A stretch of 64,000 nt of DNA from Protula sp. h YS-2021. Its lineage: Eukaryota; Annelida; Polychaeta; Sabellida; Serpulidae. Position numbers and translations under genes: made by a program. A model generated the notes under the pieces. The model saw only the letters and a program-made list of their open reading frames with translations, was not told where the DNA came from and did no database searches. Of the stretch, positions 8,516 through 18,283 are shown one piece after another (position 1 is the stretch's first letter; the number at the start of each line of letters is the position of its first letter). The stretch is from positions 24,554,927 to 24,618,926 of the forward strand of contig OX457028.1 of assembly GCA_949752745.1 (NCBI GenBank). Direction: 5' to 3'.

Positions 8516-11159
8516 AAGTAAAATTATCCAGCAGATAATTGATACGCTTTATACGTCATTCAGACGTCGTGCTGGTGACGTTGCTTGGTCGCGGTTCTAA
8601 TAATTTTAATTCGGTGGGCATAAGATCTTACCTATGAGAAATCTGACTTCGTTGGGACGACACTTCTCCAACATGAAAACACAAGAATATTAATGTGACA
8701 TCTGAAAACAGAATAGCGGAGACCCCCTCTTCCTCCCGGAAAACACGCCCCGGAGAAAATCTAGATTTTGGCAACTGCGAAAAAACTCCTCCTCCCCCTC
8801 CCCCTCTCCTTCCCCCTCTCCCCTTTAGGCACAAAAAATCCATTTGTCATGAAGAACAAAAAATAATTACAATACAGCTTTTCAAAATGTGCAAAACAGT
8901 ACAAAAAATTACAATGTGCGAGTAGCCAATTCATTCACATATCGGTACCATTCGCAAATTTGACGCGTTGTTGTTAAGAAACACAAACAAACAATAAAAG
9001 TTGTTGGTCTTTAACTTGTTTATTAATTATTTTTGAATTTTCACACCAGTTTTAAAAAGCCAACAAGTCACAGTGCCAAAGTCTCTCATCTGGGTCCTGC
9101 GCACAAATTTCGGATGCTTTGGATATGTAGCCCAGTGACATCCTCGCATCTGCATACAAAATAGGCACATTTAACGCACACAACGCCTCCAATTCCCTCC
9201 TAATATCTGGTGCTGTGAATTTTGGATAGTTTACGAGATGCCGCAAAAAATTCTGTATTGTGTTTATCTTCAAATAATGCCCTTAAAATAAACTTAATTC
9301 CAGAAATGACATATAAGATTAAAACAAATAGATTTCTTTTCTTTTTTTCATTTTTAACAGAATGGTTTATTATTGAAAAAATCAATAACTTGAATTGTAC
9401 TAATAACTTGAATTGTACTAAACCAAGGAAGCAAAATTCAGATATTTATTTTAAACAGTAATATTTTTTAGTAAATTTAACTTTCCTAGTTTCGGCGGTA
9501 CGTAAACGCGATTCACCTCAAGCAAGTATAGGTGGTGCTGTTTCGGATAAGCATGCAGTGTCTTCGCTATTGATAGGCACGCAGTCAGTGAAACGCAAGT
9601 ACTTGTTTCTATAGCGACCGTAAGTCTTGCCTATCGTAGGGTCGCATCTCCACGACTGTATAGTCATGTTGTTTTGCTGAAAATCAGACAAACAGCGGCT
9701 CCAATGGGATTTTTAAATTAAGGACAAAATAGGGGCCAAAGAAAGCGGATGTTAATCTCGCGATTGTGCTAATTTAGTGGTCCTTTTATAATGGGATCGA
9801 GTGATAACGGAGCCTAAGAATATCGTTCATAACTTAGAGGCGGTCTTAATTTAGAGGTGCTCATGTGAAGGAAAGACATTTACCGAGCGACATTCAACCG
9901 AAATCGACATTAATGCCATTTAGTCGAAATTTATAATTGTGGACAATCATTCATGAAAGAATCAAATGTGAAACCTTTGTTGTTGTTCAACAGCCAACCT
10001 TTTCGGCGGTTCAGTATGTTGTGTATAACACCTTTTTACTCTGCAGACCCACCGGGGATTCTGCGGAAATACTACTCGTAAAAAACAAAACCACTGTCTA
10101 AAATATCTTCAAACACCACGGCCGTTCGGTCTGTGGTGTTTATTTCGTTTTTATTCCGCAGACTCACTGGGGATTTCACAAAAATCATACTCATAAAAGA
10201 ACGGAACTAGTTTTTAAAATATCCATCCGCTCTGTTTTTATACATAGCAGAAAGATCTTATCAGAGGTCAGCTGTATTTTGTAGCAACGGTAAAACCTTA
10301 TTATGTCATATTTCATATCCCAGTAAATAAGCCCGCGACATTTAGGACACGATGTTTAAGCTGGCGACATTAACACCCAGTTTGCAATTGCGATATTCTC
10401 ATTATCCGCTTGATTCAAATAAAGAGAGGTTTGCGTAAGATGCTTCTTATTGAGAAGCCAGTCGACTTGCAATGCAGAGATTACTGTACGTGATGCGGTC
10501 ATTTACCCCGTATGCGTTATTTAGTTATTTTACCACTTACACTGCAAAAGGAAGCGGAGTGTTATCGTTATGGCTAAATTAACAACCTTTAAAAATCACT
10601 TCAAACGGTGACATCGACGGGACTTCACTAATTTGTCCAGTGTGGCGGATTTGTTTTTGGGTTTATCGATGGTGCCAAGACATATGGTTTTACTGTAGTT
10701 CTATGGCAGTGTGTCGTATGGGTCGTGAACACTTACGTTTATGGGGTCATTCACCAGTGACGTAAGCTGCTGGTAGATAAAAGAATCTCGGGCGCAGAAG
10801 CTAAAATAGTCCTCACAACAATCACACCTGCAGAACGAGACGGTGACGTAGAGAACAAATAGTTGCCGCTCGGAAAATCTACGTTCTTAGTTTCTCACAC
10901 AAGGGCAAAATTAAACAAAAGGCAGTAAAAAATTCGGACATAGACCATCAGTTCCAGTAACTAAAACATTGGTTCTACCGTGTGACCCTCTTTGTAGAGT
11001 CTTCATAATGGAAAGCGATTAGAACACTGCTATTGAAAGTGGTCCTGTTTGTGAGGGGGTCCAATTTGTAGTGTGATATTTGTAACGTAATTTCTTACGA
11101 CATACATAAGACGGCGTTGTTAAGGTAGAATATAACTTGGGATAGAATTGGCACAATAC
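8516..11159. other. Gene-poor intergenic DNA
   Basis: Apart from a weak exon candidate at 9052-9273 and a pyrimidine-rich patch near 8785-8825, no coding region, RNA gene or clear repeat could be supported. Confidence 0.5.
9052..9273 (-). CDS. Possible 3'-terminal exon, unrecognised protein
   Basis: A 73-residue open stretch of protein-like composition (ALNVPILYADARMSLGYISK, EICAQDPDERLWHCDLLAF) runs to a stop at 9052. It is followed about 30 bases on by a minus-strand AATAAA (plus-strand TTTATT at 9019-9024), the arrangement expected of a last exon. No family was recognised and no clear acceptor fixes its upstream edge. It could equally be chance coding potential in intergenic DNA. Confidence 0.22.
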   Translation of the reverse strand: MKINTIQNFLRHLVNYPKFTAPDIRRELEALCALNVPILYADARMSLGYISKASEICAQDPDERLWHCDLLAF

Positions 11160-11325
11160 CTTGTTTTGTTGCTGTAGAATTCCACACACCAGCTGTCACA
11201 GCCACACAGCCCCAATCCTTTACCGGCAGGGACCCACTGTCTGCTACTCTGGTACTGGATAGAGCAGTGTGGATTCTTCGTCTCGGGATCATCAGGAGAT
11301 TCTAATCCCAGGCACCCATACACCT
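11160..11325 (-). CDS. Candidate internal exon, extracellular Cys-rich
   Basis: Read on the minus strand, a pyrimidine-ending TTTGTTTAGAG acceptor precedes the stretch. It encodes five cysteines in about 50 residues (VYGCLGLESPDD, NPHCSIQ, LGLCGCDSWC) and an N-glycosylation site (NKT). It ends at AAG|GTATTG. The composition resembles a secreted or ectodomain exon. It could belong to the secreted gene at 12989-13531 on the same strand, but the phase fits only one of two possible acceptors. No family assigned. Confidence 0.3.
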
Positions 11326-11326
11326 C

Positions 11327-12988
11327 TAAACAAACCAAAACCGGAATTAATTCTGTCTCTTTTGAGATTGTTTAAGTACAACGTTTATAAGATAAACACG
11401 ATTCTTCCATATTTATAACATTCCCAGTGATAGTTTCAGCGTTCCTGTTTCTGTGAATGTTTTCGGGATGTACGACTGTTAATTGTAGACACTATAGTTG
11501 TCGGCCGGCTAGCACGTCTAAGTGTCAAAGTATGGTGGTCGTATACTTTTTATAGTATATTGTGGTATTGTTAAGGGGTATCGTGTTGATATATTCTTTC
11601 ACTAGCTATAGCATCAGCAAAATATTTAAAGTACAAAAATCACCAAAAAGAGGAAAAATCTAAATCTAGTTCATGCCCGACAGTTTTGCCTTTTATTGCT
11701 TTCAACGCCAATACGGTAAAATTTAAGGCACACACAGAAATACCAGTAGATGGAATCTTTGTGGTCAGAAGACAGGATAATATACCTGTGTCACTTTCAA
11801 TAAGGGAGAGGGTTCGGGGAGTACTCGGTAGTATATGTGTTCTCATGCGTACCAAAAAACGCGAAGACTGGGGAGGACGGGAAGCAAATTTGGGTCCAGG
11901 CGCGGTCAGCGTGGATTGCCAATTTTGTTTACAAGGGGTAAATTCCATTCATTTTCATTCAGAACCCCCATAAAAGGTGGGAGGAAGGGGGAGTTCTTTC
12001 AGAACTGCACTCTGCGTCCAACAGACGACAATGCGTTAAGTACAGCTGGTCTGAATGTGTGTCCACAGGAAGCTGCAAACATTGGATGAACTACACGTAA
12101 CCTCCCCCCCCCCCACCCCTGCCCCACCCTGCAATCCGAATAATCAACCCCCGACTCTCCAAGTAAGCGAGAAAAACTAAACAATCTTCTTCTGGTTGCC
12201 TTGAAGTGCATTTACACGAAGTCATAAAAACTATATATATATATATGGCCCCTAAAATATAGTGCCAACCGTGTCTATGATACGAATTAGTCGCAGCCGA
12301 CTATTGTGCTATATCCCGATAATGCCTTATAATACTTACTTGTTTTGATTAATTTTTAGCTGAAGTACCATTTCAATTAAAATAACAACCAGTATTTGGT
12401 TGTGTTAACAACCAGCAGTACACACTTCAGCCGATTACTGACCACAGGTGGCGTTCTTGCAGCCATTTCCGTCCGCTTCCGGTCCCGCCACGAAGCGACC
12501 AGTGATAAAGCCCCTCCCGCTGTCTAAGCACTGTTGTTTCGTAGCGCAGCGACGGCTGTAGTTGTGTTCACCATGGTATTCACCCAAGCAGTATGTCTAT
12601 GTATTAATTCAATTTATTGAAACTAAAATTAATTTTAAACATTAACAACTTCAAAGCATTAATAACAACGCAAGGCATTATTATAAACACTATGTTATAT
12701 TTGTTTTTACAAGTCCGTAGTTTAAACGGTTTGCCGTCAGTTCGAAGTTGCTATGCCATTTAACCTATAATTACCTACTGTGGACTGCTAAGTGTTCATT
12801 GTTGCGGGGGTTGCCTCCTCCCCCTACCACCCCCCCCTATCTGAATGCTTCAAAACAACCCTCTACGGCAAGCCTATCCGCCTAGGTGGGGATAATACAG
12901 GTGGCATTATAGGTGGTAACCCCCCCCCCCCCACCTCTCCGCCTTTGCCCAAGCCCCAGCCTGGCCTCTCGTACGGCACATAACGAAC
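11327..12988. other. Gene-poor intergenic or intronic DNA
   Basis: Holds C-tracts near 12100 and 12920, a short (TA)n run at 12233-12246 and no supportable coding region. Confidence 0.4.
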
Positions 12989-13086
12989 CTCTCCGGCGGC
13001 CTCGTCGCACTCGGTCGGTTCTCCGTAAATATCACACTCCCAGTTGTTGTACATATTGGCACACGTGATGCACTTTACGTTCCTCT
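12989..13086 (-). CDS. Secreted Cys-rich protein, exon 2 (candidate)
   Basis: Follows exon 1 (13309-13531) in frame: the donor CAG|GTAAAC at 13309 leaves phase 1, and the acceptor GGCAG|AGAGG at 13086 restores it. The product continues ERNVKCITCANMYNNWECDI and ends in CDEAAGE before a GAG|GTTCGT donor. If this donor is not used the frame runs on to 12863, becoming Gly/Pro-rich. The CxxC spacing (CITC) is reminiscent of small disulphide-rich extracellular domains, but no family can be named. Confidence 0.4.
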
Positions 13087-13308
13087 CTGCCACATGCAAA
13101 GTCAAATCAAAAGGATATCTTGGGATTGGGAGGAGGGTAATAAAACACTTTACAGAGAATAGTTTAAACCGCGACATAAAGCAATGTTGTTATTATAGCA
13201 TCAAGTACAATTTGGTTTCTTTTTATAAAGTTCAGCCTCATTATACCACCAGAGATTTTATAGATTTTTCCAGGGCCTCTATCATCATTTCCTTTTTGTT
13301 TTGTTTAC

Positions 13309-13531
13309 CTGCAGGGCAGCGTCCGCCTTTGCAGGTTTTATTCTCGCCTTTGACGATTTCTCCACAGTCACAGTTACACGTGCAATCGCTTGTGACGTTG
13401 CGCTCGCAGGGTGGCGTAGCTGGCGGGGGAGGTGGCGGTGGAGGTGGCCGGTATGTTGCCATGCTAAGCTGACTTGACCCAATAAGGGCAATAGCGATAA
13501 GCAATATTCGAAACAACATGCTTCTTGACAT
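13309..13531 (-). CDS. Secreted Cys-rich protein, exon 1 with signal peptide
   Basis: Begins at an ATG (13531) with a textbook signal peptide: a basic start, the hydrophobic core LFRILLIAIALIGSS and a small-residue cleavage region near SMA. Then come a nine-proline run and a Cys-rich segment (DCTCNCDCGEIV, KTCKGGRCPA) with two N-glycosylation sites (NVT, NKT). The exon closes at the donor CAG|GTAAAC. The mature product would be a small extracellular disulphide-rich protein or peptide precursor. Its family, and whether further exons exist downstream, are unknown. Confidence 0.5.
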
Positions 13532-14640
13532 GTGCTGAAACGAACAATAATAACAGACTACAGACGTGTAAACAATAACTTATTTTAAAGACTTTAAAAT
13601 CACAAAATAATTAAGCTAAGTTATTAAGCAAAATAAATACATGAAGCAACTTGGATTTAATTTTTCGTATGGCCTCGTAAAACTTTTACGTGCAATTGAT
13701 TTTTAGACTGCTTATTTTTGACCGAAAGGCTTATTAACCCTTTCAGCCTCGAGGGATGTCTGAAAGCCTGAGTAGGCGTTAATTTGAATTCCGTGATAGC
13801 TGACATAGCCGACTGCATTTGCTTAGCAGCGGCAACTGGAGCGAACGTTAATCCCCCACTTATCACTCAGCGCGTTATCAGACCAAAAGCGATAACCACG
13901 CTTAACCGTCACCCCCCCCTCCCCCCTATAGTTTCACACTTTGCTTTTGTGGATAAGGCCACTACTCATAACATACGATGAAATTTGAAATGAACCACGT
14001 GTTGTCTACAATGTGCCGCTTTGTTGACCTACACCGGTGAGTATTTCTCTTACGATAAGTCATAAAAATGATACTTACTTTTTTTTTTTTTAAATCGGAG
14101 CTGGTTTAAACGTCACACTCTCCCAGCTTCAAATGTTTTTCTCCCAAGTGTTCGGTGAGGAAAGAAAATATGACACGTCATTTTTGTGGAAACCACGCCC
14201 CCTGTTCCTCCTTTCATTGACAGAACCCACTCCTTGGCACCGCATTTGTAATGCATATTACTGTCGCTGACACCTGCCCATCGATCAAAATGCCACATGC
14301 AAATTACATGTGGAAAACCTATTAAAATATAATCAATTAATTGTTTTTAAAATCAATAATTAAGAAAAAGAGACATGCTGCGTTGCAACAGCAGTGTTAA
14401 ACCAATCCTTATGATAATTAATTTACAAAATAACTCATGAATCAAGCGTTTCGCTCTCAATCCTGCAATTAAATCAAGAGTTATTTTCACTCATTGAAAA
14501 ACAGAAGGTTTATTACATTATCATATTTGCAATATCTGTATTTTTTTTTTTTATATTTTGCATTCGTTCGCCACTCAAGTAGAATGCATATTTTCAAATG
14601 GATTCTAATGCCACGTACGCAGCCCTGGCCCCAAGCATAG
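13532..14640. other. Intergenic DNA
   Basis: AT-rich, with poly-T runs at 14078-14091 and 14541-14552. No gene was seen. Confidence 0.4.
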
Positions 14641-14689
14641 AATATCAGTGTTAGTTCTTTGTGTACCGGAGGTTGATAGTGTCCATACC

Positions 14690-14895
14690 ACTGTTATTAT
14701 TATTATTATTTTTATTATTGTTATTGTTGTTATTATTATTGTTATTGTGGTTATTATTATTTATTTATTTATTTTTATTATTATTGTTAGCGGTTGTGTA
14801 GTAACAGCAAAAGCAGTTGTAGTAGTTGTAGAAGTAGTTGTAGTAGTAGTAGTAGAAGTACTAGCAGTAGAAGTGGAAGTAACAACAGTAGCACT
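14690..14895. repeat. Trinucleotide simple repeats (TTA/TTG)n and (GTA)n
   Basis: An impure run of TTA/TTG triplets (14690-14790) is followed by GTA/GAAGTA triplets (14815-14890). They create long meaningless open frames of Ile/Val or Leu and explain the apparent coding potential on both strands. Confidence 0.85.
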
Positions 14896-14970
14896 AAAGC
14901 TGCAATAGTAGAAGTCGTCACACCATCATCATAACAAAGTAGTTTAGTCGTCACATGATCATCATGATAT
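14895..14970. repeat. Short copy of the GTCACATGATCATCAT minisatellite
   Basis: About two units of the same 28-30-bp repeat that forms a longer array at 35635-35975 on the other side of the Polinton. Confidence 0.6.
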
Positions 14971-15150
14971 ACAGAAAACCTGAGGATCGGACACCCTTGA
15001 TAGAACGGACAACTCCTCAAACCGAACAGATTTTCCCGATCCTGATTTTCTCCCATAGACTTCCATTATAACAAAACCTATGTAAATCAGACAACTCCTT
15101 ATTCCGGACACCGAACACCAATCCTGGTCTCAAATGCAGGTTTTACTGTA
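14970..15150. mobile_element. pogo/Tigger-like MITE
   Basis: About 181 bp with terminal inverted repeats of the type TACAGAAAACCTG / CAGGTTTTACTGTA, TA at both edges and repeated GGACA words inside. The same CAGTAAAACC termini recur at 36883-37041 and 61422-62526. It has no coding capacity, so it would depend on a transposase elsewhere. Confidence 0.55.
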
Positions 15151-15462
15151 TGAAGAACACTGATACACCAGACAGTGATACGCAAACATGGCTTGTGTAC
15201 AAAAGCCAGCATGAATAATTTGCCGAGAGATTTGCTGCAGCGGGGTTTTAATTGCAACGAGTTGCATTTATCGTCGTAATGCCACGGTATTTGCATATGT
15301 TTGGTTATGACTTGTGTTTTAAATAAACAATAGTGCAGTTCGGTGTTTGGACATCCCCTTTTGAGATGAGGCGTTTTCTATCTTTTTACACACCATTCAA
15401 GTGTTCGAAATAATTATCAGCTTAATTTGCCTTAATTTAACGGATAAAATAAATTGATAAAA

Positions 15463-15542
15463 ATGAGTAATGAAAAGTCAGTCGTCAGATTAGTAGAAGA
15501 ATTTGTGTTAGACAAGAAACACGGTGGCGGATATTTTGGATT
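15463..15542 (+). other. Short open frame split by the Polinton insertion
   Basis: From the ATG at 15463 the frame is open through the left target duplication (15537-15542). If the element and one duplication copy are removed, it stays open for a few codons (from 34448) to a TGA near 34462. The total is about 32 codons. This may be an exon or chance; no family recognised. Confidence 0.2.
15537..15542. repeat. Polinton target-site duplication, left (TGGATT)
   Basis: TGGATT immediately before the left terminus, identical to 34442-34447 after the right terminus. Six-base duplications are the known hallmark of Polinton integrase. Confidence 0.95.
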
Positions 15543-15909
15543 AGTAGTATGAAAACGTTGGTTCTACCACACTTGTGGTAGAACCAACGTTGGTTCTACC
15601 ACACTTGTGGTAGAACCAACGTTGGTTCTACCACAAGTGTGGTAGAACCAACGTTTGGTTCTGCTGCAGAACCAATGTTTTGCATTGCAGCAGAACCAAC
15701 GTTGGTTCTGCTGCAGAATCGGCAGATGGTAGACAGACGGTCAGACGGACAGACGATAACTTTTTTTTTTTTTTTTTTTTTTTTTTTCCATTTCCCACAC
15801 TCTCATGCATACACACATATACCAACACCATGATAAATTGTTTTGCTTATTTTGTAATAAGTGGCGGCCGCTCTGAAAAGAGCAGCCTGGAGTTGAAACT
15901 CCTCACTGT
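15543..15909. repeat. Polinton left terminal inverted repeat (367 bp)
   Basis: Matches the reverse complement of 34075-34441 over exactly 367 bp. The outer part is an array of near-palindromic units (GGTTCTACCACACTTGTGGT and the related GGTTCTGCTGCAGAACC). Then come a 25-nt poly-T tract and a NotI-site-containing inner end finishing CTCCTCACT. Confidence 0.95.
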
Positions 15910-15918
15910 TAGTGCTGT

Positions 15919-16473
15919 TCAGCAAAAGGTGATAACATTTTGATATCGCCTGCCGCACTGAGTCATCTGCTGACCATTAAATATGAAGTGATTCGTCTTT
16001 GTCCCACAGCTTAAACACTTGAGGAGATACTCATGCCGTAAGGCTGCCTGATAGTCACGCGCGACAGAACAAGATATACATGCTTGATGACCGCAAGCGG
16101 CAGCAATGACCTTGTCTGCACCTATCAGACAGCCACACCCGCGACATAGATTGATGTGTTGAAGCATAAAGTATCCAGCCCAGGCCGGGTATTCCTCCTC
16201 TTCTAAATGGGATGGTGTTGCTTCCCCCAGGACGACTGATCTGATGTACGCCTCTTGGTATCTGCCCTGTTCAATATCACTAAGCCGCTTCCCAATCATA
16301 ACATCCCTGTTGAGTAGAACTGGCATAGCGATGGCGACAGCACGAGCCGGATCTGGAAACAACTGCAAGAAGAATTCTCGCACCGCTTCATGCGCTGTAG
16401 GGTGGTACATTAAATCCACCTTTGTAATGTCTCGGATAACTAACGAATTCTCTAAAGCGAAACAGCACTCCAT
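15919..16473 (-). CDS. RING-finger protein, left terminal copy
   Basis: Probable viral RING-type ubiquitin ligase or scaffold, 184 residues from the ATG at 16473. The C-terminal half holds a C3HC4 RING with canonical spacing: CRGC, then CGH, QAC, ISC and a final CLSC. A conserved upstream segment (DIEQGRYQEAYIRSVVLGE, EEYPAWAGYF) is shared with the right-end copy at 33505-34059, which has the same length. An open frame continues upstream only through the (TA)n repeat, giving Tyr-Ile repeats, so 16473 is the sensible start. It is transcribed outward towards the terminus. RING genes occur in other large DNA viruses to redirect host ubiquitin; the target here is unknown. Confidence 0.75.
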   Translation of the reverse strand: MECCFALENSLVIRDITKVDLMYHPTAHEAVREFFLQLFPDPARAVAIAMPVLLNRDVMIGKRLSDIEQGRYQEAYIRSVVLGEATPSHLEEEEYPAWAGYFMLQHINLCRGCGCLIGADKVIAAACGHQACISCSVARDYQAALRHEYLLKCLSCGTKTNHFIFNGQQMTQCGRRYQNVITFC

Positions 16474-16507
16474 GATGGTATTCTGTGGAAGTTGTGAAGA
16501 GAGCACA

Positions 16508-16509
<2 letters not shown>

Positions 16510-16569
<60 letters not shown>
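16510..16569. repeat. (TA)n microsatellite at the TATA position of the left RING gene
   Basis: Sixty bases of pure TA. The mirror-image promoter at the right end has only CTATATATAT at the same place relative to its start codon, so this is an expanded TATA box. Confidence 0.85.
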
Positions 16570-16572
<3 letters not shown>

Positions 16573-16611
16573 AAATGACATCATTGCAAAAATGATGTCG
16601 CATTGCAAAAA

Positions 16612-16619
16612 TGACGTCA
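16612..16619. promoter_or_regulatory. CRE/ATF palindrome TGACGTCA, left
   Basis: Perfect TGACGTCA upstream of the left RING gene, preceded by duplicated ATTGCAAAAATGA(C/T)GTC words. The right-end promoter has the same palindrome at 33428-33435. ATF/CREB sites are classical elements of adenovirus early promoters; function here is inferred. Confidence 0.55.
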
Positions 16620-16624
16620 CCCCC

Positions 16625-16935
16625 CCCCAGTGCATACTATGTACCGACCCCCCCCCCCACCCCCCAGGACAGACTATGTACCGACATCACTAGGACATAC
16701 TATGTACCAACCCCCCCCCCCCGGGACATACTATGTACCGACCCCCCCCCCCCCAAGGACAGACTATGTACCGACATCACTAGGACATACTATGTACCGA
16801 CCCCCCCCCAAGGACAGACTATGTACCGACATCACTAGGACATACTATGTACCGACCCCCCCCCCTCCAGGACATACTATGTACCGACCCCCCCCCCCCC
16901 GGGGCATACTATGTACCGACCCCCCCCCCCCCCAG
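16625..16935. repeat. C-tract tandem repeat between divergent promoters, left
   Basis: Nine or so copies of a unit built from (GACATA or GACAGA)CTATGTACCGAC followed by 8-14 cytosines or by ATCACTAG. It lies between the left RING gene and the 17070 gene. The right end has about four copies of the same unit in mirror orientation (33258-33387). Confidence 0.9.
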
Positions 16936-17008
16936 GAGAACAAACTAAAAAAAAAAAAATTGTGCTGAATCAGCATGATGAAATCGTTGATTCAGCATGA
17001 TAAAATCG

Positions 17009-17016
17009 TATATAAG
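17009..17016 (+). promoter_or_regulatory. TATA box (TATATAAG) of the 17070 gene
   Basis: Located about 60 bp before the start codon. It sits in a stretch of about 90 bp (TGATTCAGCATGATAAAATC to GTGTCTCGAGG) that is closely matched, in mirror image, at 33130-33240. Confidence 0.7.
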
Positions 17017-17069
17017 TGTAGTGTCTCGAGGCTTAGGCATCGTCAGACACACCAGCTATCAACATAGAC

Positions 17070-18215
17070 ATGGATGACTTTGAAACAGTTACTTTTGATG
17101 ATACATTATTATCGTTGGAAGAGATAGATGCGTTCTTTGAAGACGTTGAAACAGCTTTGAAGGAAGCGTTAGTTGCTCTGCCAGATGTCGCTACAGTGCA
17201 ACAAGCAATGCCTCAGGAGGAAGCGTTAAATGCACCATCAGATGTCGCTACAGTGCAACAAGCAATGCCTCAGGAGGAAGCGTTAAATGCACCATCAGAT
17301 GTCGCTACAGTGCAACAAGCAATGCCTCAGGAGGAAGCATTAAATGCACCATCAGATGTCGCTGCAGTGCAGCAAGAAATGCCAGATCCTGAGGGGTCTG
17401 ACTACCCGTTCTGGGTTGCGAATAGACTTATCAATGGTGACAACTCACAACTAAGTGCAATGTTAAAAGCGCATCTAGCACATTATGAGGAAAACGAAGT
17501 GAGTGATGATGATGAGGATTCAGAATTGGACATGTCAAGCGATAATGAGGATTCAGAACTGGACATGTCAAGCGATGACGGAGAAGACAAACAGCTGAAA
17601 TCTAAAATTGAATCGAGTAAGACCATACCTGTTACTGAGGAAGATGTTATAATGTTGAAACGGAACTTTCGAGCAGTACTTCCTCTGATTGATTGTAACA
17701 TTTTATGGTGTTTATGTGAAGAAGGCTTTTTCAACAACCACACGTACATGTATCTAACGGAAGAAGTGAATACCGTCATTCAACTCATATACATGTTAGA
17801 AGGAAACACAGAACATGTTCCGGCGTCAGAGCCAAAGTTCTCCGAAGCTATGACTCAACGTTTCATTCAACTTATTAAAAGTCTTCATGAGGAACTTTTT
17901 AAGACTTTATCTCTACCGGCGCCAAAGTCTCTGGATGAGGATCGTGAATTCAAATGTGCAAAGGTCATGTTGCATGGTTTCAAATACCTTGAAGAACGCA
18001 TTCATGTGTATGATATGATGGCTTACCTCTATGAAAAAGGACATTTCACTATGTCAATGCTGTTTCAATGGATACTAGGGCATCGGACCCCAGGAGACTT
18101 TTTAGTGATTGTCATGGTACAATCGCTAACAAACGGTTTACCAACAACCTTTCTCGACGGTTTCAATGACATGACTCCGCGATTTTACAAACATCTCATG
18201 AAAACCTACATGTAA
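17070..18215 (+). CDS. Accessory protein with 19-residue repeats, possible death-fold domains
   Basis: 381 residues; no family firmly recognised. Residues about 39-105 are 3.5 tandem copies of a 19-residue unit (DVATVQQAMPQEEALNAPS), encoded by 57-bp DNA repeats at 17184-17386. Residues 145-175 are an acidic linker with a repeated EDSELDMSSD. The C-terminal 190 residues look all-helical. Two segments (RNFRAVLPLIDCNILWCLCE, and LYEKGHFTMSMLFQW through PTTFLDGFND) have the hydrophobic pattern of CARD-type death folds. That reading is inference from pattern only. It is the first gene of the plus-strand arm, under a TATATAAG promoter, and is likely early. Confidence 0.6.
   Translation: MDDFETVTFDDTLLSLEEIDAFFEDVETALKEALVALPDVATVQQAMPQEEALNAPSDVATVQQAMPQEEALNAPSDVATVQQAMPQEEALNAPSDVAAVQQEMPDPEGSDYPFWVANRLINGDNSQLSAMLKAHLAHYEENEVSDDDEDSELDMSSDNEDSELDMSSDDGEDKQLKSKIESSKTIPVTEEDVIMLKRNFRAVLPLIDCNILWCLCEEGFFNNHTYMYLTEEVNTVIQLIYMLEGNTEHVPASEPKFSEAMTQRFIQLIKSLHEELFKTLSLPAPKSLDEDREFKCAKVMLHGFKYLEERIHVYDMMAYLYEKGHFTMSMLFQWILGHRTPGDFLVIVMVQSLTNGLPTTFLDGFNDMTPRFYKHLMKTYM
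17184..17386 (+). repeat. 57-bp in-frame coding minisatellite
   Basis: Units start at 17184, 17241, 17298 and 17355; the first three are nearly identical and the last is diverged and truncated. The period is a multiple of three, so copy-number change keeps the frame. Confidence 0.9.
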
Positions 18216-18221
18216 CATCTG

Positions 18222-18229
18222 TATAAAAG
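18222..18229 (+). promoter_or_regulatory. TATA box (TATAAAAG) of the 18284 gene
   Basis: TATAAAAGG about 60 bp before the Kozak-like ACCATGG at 18284, the same spacing as at 17009 and 18687. Confidence 0.65.
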
Positions 18230-18283
18230 GAGGTAAAACCATCTACAATGTCAACATTGCTTCTTCATCGATGTGTAGAGACC

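Noticed and set aside
14648..14908. Ile/Val-rich possible membrane protein
   Set aside because: Entirely TTA/TTG and GTA triplet repeats.
15550..15720. CRISPR-like array of palindromic repeats
   Set aside because: Units are adjacent without unique spacers, lie inside the Polinton terminal repeat, and recur inverted at 34262-34435.
16388..16635. Coding regions through the (TA)n tract, including an N-terminal extension of the left RING protein
   Set aside because: The Tyr-Ile repeats come from the microsatellite; the right copy starts at the position matching 16473.
16611..16968. Pro/Tyr-rich proteins in the C-tract repeats
   Set aside because: Translation of a non-coding tandem repeat; all frames look similarly artificial.
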